Positions 4,482 to 6,668 of a stretch of DNA of 6,668 bases are shown piece after piece (position 1 is the stretch's first letter; each line of letters opens with the position of its first letter). A program made the position numbers and the translations under genes. This DNA comes from Caulobacteraceae bacterium. Lineage in GTDB: Bacteria; Pseudomonadota; Alphaproteobacteria; Caulobacterales; Caulobacteraceae. The notes below the pieces were generated by a model, which saw only the letters and a program-made list of their open reading frames with translations, was not told the origin of the DNA and searched no databases. The DNA is taken from contig CANMXH010000126.1 of NCBI GenBank assembly GCA_947501315.1, positions 1 to 6,668 of the forward strand. The letters are read 5' to 3'.

Positions 4482-5648
4482 CTAGCCCCCCAGCGCCTGA
4501 TCCAGGTCCGCGATCAGGTCCTCGACATCCTCCACCCCGACCGACAGCCGGATCAGGTTGTCGGTCACGCCGCCTGCCTCGCGAAGCTCCTTCGGCACGG
4601 AGGCATGGGTCATGATGGCCGGGTGGTTGACCAGGCTTTCGACCCCGCCAAGCGACTCCGCCAGGGTGAAGACCTGCACCCGCTCCAGCACCCGTTTGGT
4701 CCGCTCCAGATCGCCGTCGATCAGGGCCGTGACCATGCCGCCGTAGCGGCCGTTCATCTGGCGTGACGCCAGCGCATGCTGAGGATGGCTGGTCAGGCCG
4801 GGATAGATCACTTTCGCGATCCCTTTCCGGTCCTCCAGCCAGCGCGCCACGGTCATGGCCCCCTCATTGTGCGCCTTCATGCGCAGCCCCAGCGTCTTCA
4901 GGCCCCGGTTGGCCAGGAAGGCGTCGAACGGCCCCATTACGCCGCCGACCGAGTTCTGCAGGAATTTGATCTCCTTCGCGAGATCCGGGTTCGCCGTGAC
5001 CAAGGCCCCGCCGATGATGTCGGAGTGGCCGTTCAGATATTTGGTCGCCGAATGCATGACCACATCGGCCCCCAGCCTGAGCGGCTGCTGGCTCCAGGGC
5101 GTGGCGAAGGTGTTGTCGACGATCAGCAGCAGGCCGTGGGCTTTTGCGATCCTCGACAGGCCGGCGATGTCGGCCAGTTTCATCAGCGGATTGGTGGGGG
5201 TCTCGGCCCAGATCAGCTTCGTCTTCGGCGTGATCGCCGCCTCGACCGCCGCCAGATCGCTCAGATCGACATAGGCGAAGTCCAGCCCCATCGACCGGCG
5301 GCGCACCCGCTCGAACAGCCGCCACGACCCGCCGTACAGGTCGTCGCCGGTGACGATGTGCGACCCGGCGTCCAGCAGTTCCAGCGCCGTCGAAGTCGCC
5401 GCCATGCCACTGGCGAAGCCAAAGCCGTGGGTCCCGCCCTCAAGGTCCGCCAGACAGGCTTCGAAGGCCTCGCGCGTCGGGTTCTTGCCGCGGGCATATT
5501 CATAGCCCTTGTTCACCCCCGGGCTTTCCTGGGCATAGGTCGAGGTGGCGTAGATCGGGGTCATCACGGCGCCGGTGGTCGGGTCGGGCCGCTGCCCGGC
5601 GTGAATCGCCCGGGTGGAGAAGCCCTGACTGTTCTTCAGCGTTGCCAT
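4482..5648 (-). CDS. Cystathionine gamma-synthase/gamma-lyase-family PLP enzyme
   Basis: A 388-residue, full-length member of the Cys/Met-metabolism PLP-dependent family (PF01053), a cytoplasmic homotetrameric fold-type I enzyme. Lys203 in MHSATKYLNGH (198-208) is the PLP Schiff-base lysine. Asp178 (VDNTFATP) should hold the pyridine nitrogen, Tyr105 (DDLYGGS) stacks on the ring, and Tyr51/Arg53 (YEYARG) reach the phosphate of the neighbouring subunit. Arg367 (LIRLSVG) binds the substrate carboxylate. Acidic residues at Glu50 and Glu337 (LGGVES) correspond to positions that are acidic in gamma-synthases and gamma-lyases but aromatic in E. coli beta-lyase. This favours MetB-like or gamma-lyase chemistry on O-acylhomoserine or cystathionine. 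Sequence alone does not separate those two activities, so no symbol is given. No strong Shine-Dalgarno sequence precedes the ATG at 5648. The upstream spacer is full of hairpins. Confidence 0.9.
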   Translation of the reverse strand: MATLKNSQGFSTRAIHAGQRPDPTTGAVMTPIYATSTYAQESPGVNKGYEYARGKNPTREAFEACLADLEGGTHGFGFASGMAATSTALELLDAGSHIVTGDDLYGGSWRLFERVRRRSMGLDFAYVDLSDLAAVEAAITPKTKLIWAETPTNPLMKLADIAGLSRIAKAHGLLLIVDNTFATPWSQQPLRLGADVVMHSATKYLNGHSDIIGGALVTANPDLAKEIKFLQNSVGGVMGPFDAFLANRGLKTLGLRMKAHNEGAMTVARWLEDRKGIAKVIYPGLTSHPQHALASRQMNGRYGGMVTALIDGDLERTKRVLERVQVFTLAESLGGVESLVNHPAIMTHASVPKELREAGGVTDNLIRLSVGVEDVEDLIADLDQALGG

Positions 5649-5705
5649 GGTGGTTCCGGTTACGGGGTTAGGCGACCGACAGGGCCGCCGAAGGAGGCTG
5701 CGTTG

Positions 5706-5734
5706 CGGCCCGGTCGGGCCGGGGCGGACCCCGG
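5706..5734 (-). other. Two overlapping, mutually exclusive hairpins upstream of the PLP-enzyme gene
   Basis: CGGCCC (5706-5711) pairs with GGGCCG (5716-5721) around GGTC. CCGGGG (5719-5724) pairs with CCCCGG (5729-5734) around CGGA. The two perfect 6-bp stems share bases 5719-5721, so only one can form in a given molecule. They lie 58-86 bases before the start codon. GC-rich DNA produces such stems by chance, so function is uncertain. Confidence 0.4.
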
Positions 5735-5739
5735 ACCGT

Positions 5740-5783
5740 CGGAGCCTTGACGACCGGCCGGGTCGTCAAGGCCTCCGCTTTTT
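5740..5783 (+). terminator. Strong plus-sense intrinsic terminator between two minus-strand genes
   Basis: CCTTGACGACC (5745-5755) is perfectly complementary to GGTCGTCAAGG (5761-5771) around a 5-base loop. After one bulged base (5772) the stem continues with CGGAG (5740-5744) and CTCCG (5773-5777). TTTTT follows at 5779-5783. On the plus strand this is a textbook terminator. On the minus strand the hairpin has an A-run before it and no T-run after it, so it would work poorly for the hydrolase transcript. No plus-strand gene is visible upstream to use it. Confidence 0.75.
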
Positions 5784-5811
5784 CGCCACCCGGCACCGGC
5801 GCCGCAAGACA

Positions 5812-6624
5812 TCACCCGGCGGGCGCGACAGGAGCAGCTGCAGCCGGCAGGAGGTTGGCGTCGAGGAAGCGCCGCGTGTGCTGGAACACTTCACACCAGA
5901 CCGGACCGGTCATGGAGGGATCACGCGACGTCAGCATCTGGACCTCGACCGTCGCGCCGCGGCGGCGAAGGTCAGCGGCCAGGTCGCGCATGGTCGCGAT
6001 CGAGATGACGGGGAAGGTCGAATAGCCCTCGATCAGCATCATCGGCAGCTCCCGGCGCGTCCGGCCGGGTTCGAAGATGTCCTCGCCGGTCGCAACCCCG
6101 ATGGCCACGCGCGCCGTCGAATCCGGATGCGCCGATCCGTTCGTGGCGACGAAACCACCGAGGGAGAAGCCCCAGATTCCGACCCGCGTCGGATCCACAC
6201 CCTCGAGCGTGCCCATATAGGCCACGGCGTCATGGCCCGCCTCTTCCCACAGGCGGATGTCACGGCCGTTCCACGGAACCTGCCGCGCCCGGGCCTCGAA
6301 ATAGTTCGGGACCAGCACGTGGTAGCCACGAGCCGCCAGCTGGATGGCGTGCGGGTCGAACGAGTGGGCGTCGACCGTCAGACCTTCCGAGCTGTGCAGC
6401 AGGACCACGGCGGCACCATTGGCGGGGCCGGTCGGCTTGTAGATCAGGCCGCGGACCTTCTGGGAGTTGCTTGTGTACTCGGCCGGGCCACGCGTTGCCC
6501 GTTGCGGCACATCGTCGGCGCAACCCGCCGAAGCAGCGGCCTGGGCCGCAGCGTTCGAGGTGGTGCCCAGCATCGCGGCCGCAGCCACGCAGGCGAGAAG
6601 GCGTCTGGAGAATTTCAGCGTCAT
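5812..6624 (-). CDS. Exported dienelactone-hydrolase-like alpha/beta hydrolase
   Basis: A 270-residue alpha/beta-hydrolase. Residues 1-27 form a signal peptide: basic MTLKFSRR, a hydrophobic stretch, then an AAAQA cleavage region, so the enzyme is probably periplasmic. The mature part follows the dienelactone-hydrolase pattern: VVLLHSSEG (73-81) as the oxyanion-side strand and turn, RGYHVLVPNYF (99-109), and the nucleophile elbow GIWGFSLGGF (149-158) with Ser154. His249 (VFQHTRRF) fits the catalytic histidine. The usual acid after the strand at residues 194-198 is not an obvious Asp; the sequence reads MLIEGYSTFPV, leaving Glu199 as candidate. Cys35 and Cys244 could form a disulphide. The C-terminus is an Ala/Pro tail. 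Its substrate is unknown; an ester or lactone is the family expectation. The gene lies 163 bases upstream of the PLP-enzyme gene on the same strand. The start at 6624 has no clear Shine-Dalgarno sequence. Confidence 0.8.
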   Translation of the reverse strand: MTLKFSRRLLACVAAAAMLGTTSNAAAQAAASAGCADDVPQRATRGPAEYTSNSQKVRGLIYKPTGPANGAAVVLLHSSEGLTVDAHSFDPHAIQLAARGYHVLVPNYFEARARQVPWNGRDIRLWEEAGHDAVAYMGTLEGVDPTRVGIWGFSLGGFVATNGSAHPDSTARVAIGVATGEDIFEPGRTRRELPMMLIEGYSTFPVISIATMRDLAADLRRRGATVEVQMLTSRDPSMTGPVWCEVFQHTRRFLDANLLPAAAAPVAPAG

Positions 6625-6668
6625 CGGTTCAGGCTCAGATGGTTGATAAGGTCCGTGCGCGTAATCAG

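Noticed and set aside
4776..5750. A 324-codon open frame on the plus strand opposite the PLP enzyme, ending near the plus-sense terminator
   Set aside because: It was tempting as a partner for the terminator at 5740-5783, but the translation is Arg/Gly/His-rich shadow sequence without any domain, and the opposite strand holds all PLP-enzyme catalytic residues.

Overview
The window is about two-thirds GC and reads as ordinary chromosomal DNA of an alphaproteobacterium. The family content (QueF, a DUF3429-type membrane protein, a TorF-type porin, single-domain cold-shock proteins, a signal-peptide-bearing dienelactone-hydrolase-like enzyme), a Caulobacter-style promoter and a preference for weak or absent Shine-Dalgarno sequences suggest Caulobacterales, with a Brevundimonas-like genome as my best guess. 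That placement is inference from gene style; no marker gene is present.

Layout. Positions 76-1110 (minus strand) hold queF, the last step of preQ1 synthesis in the queuosine tRNA-modification pathway, followed by a five-helix membrane protein. A 218-base gap then carries a queF promoter that appears to give a leaderless transcript and a hairpin-forming repeat built from a 14-base unit. Positions 1329-3286 (plus strand) hold a nitronate monooxygenase, a TorF-type outer-membrane barrel protein and a 78-residue protein of unknown function, closely spaced and possibly co-transcribed. Positions 3289-4195 hold two tandem cold-shock genes; each has its own roughly 120-130-base leader and its own intrinsic terminator. 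A second small unknown protein (88 residues, basic tail) starts just after the second terminator. Positions 4482-6624 (minus strand) hold a cystathionine gamma-synthase/lyase-family PLP enzyme and an exported alpha/beta hydrolase, separated by a hairpin-rich spacer.

How the parts work together. The only clear functional unit is the cold-shock block: two duplicated RNA chaperone genes whose leaders keep the same short sequence blocks and the same hairpins even where the stem bases differ. This points to a shared structured 5' UTR, probably temperature-responsive. The 88-residue gene has no room for its own promoter downstream of the csp2 terminator, so it probably depends on read-through, an activity known for some cold-shock proteins. 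The other genes look like unrelated housekeeping or accessory functions. I see no mobile element, CRISPR array, tRNA, rRNA or defence system, and nothing that amounts to a wholly new system. The strongest leads are the paired csp leaders, the read-through arrangement, the repeat element at 1148-1256 and a plus-sense terminator lying between two minus-strand genes.
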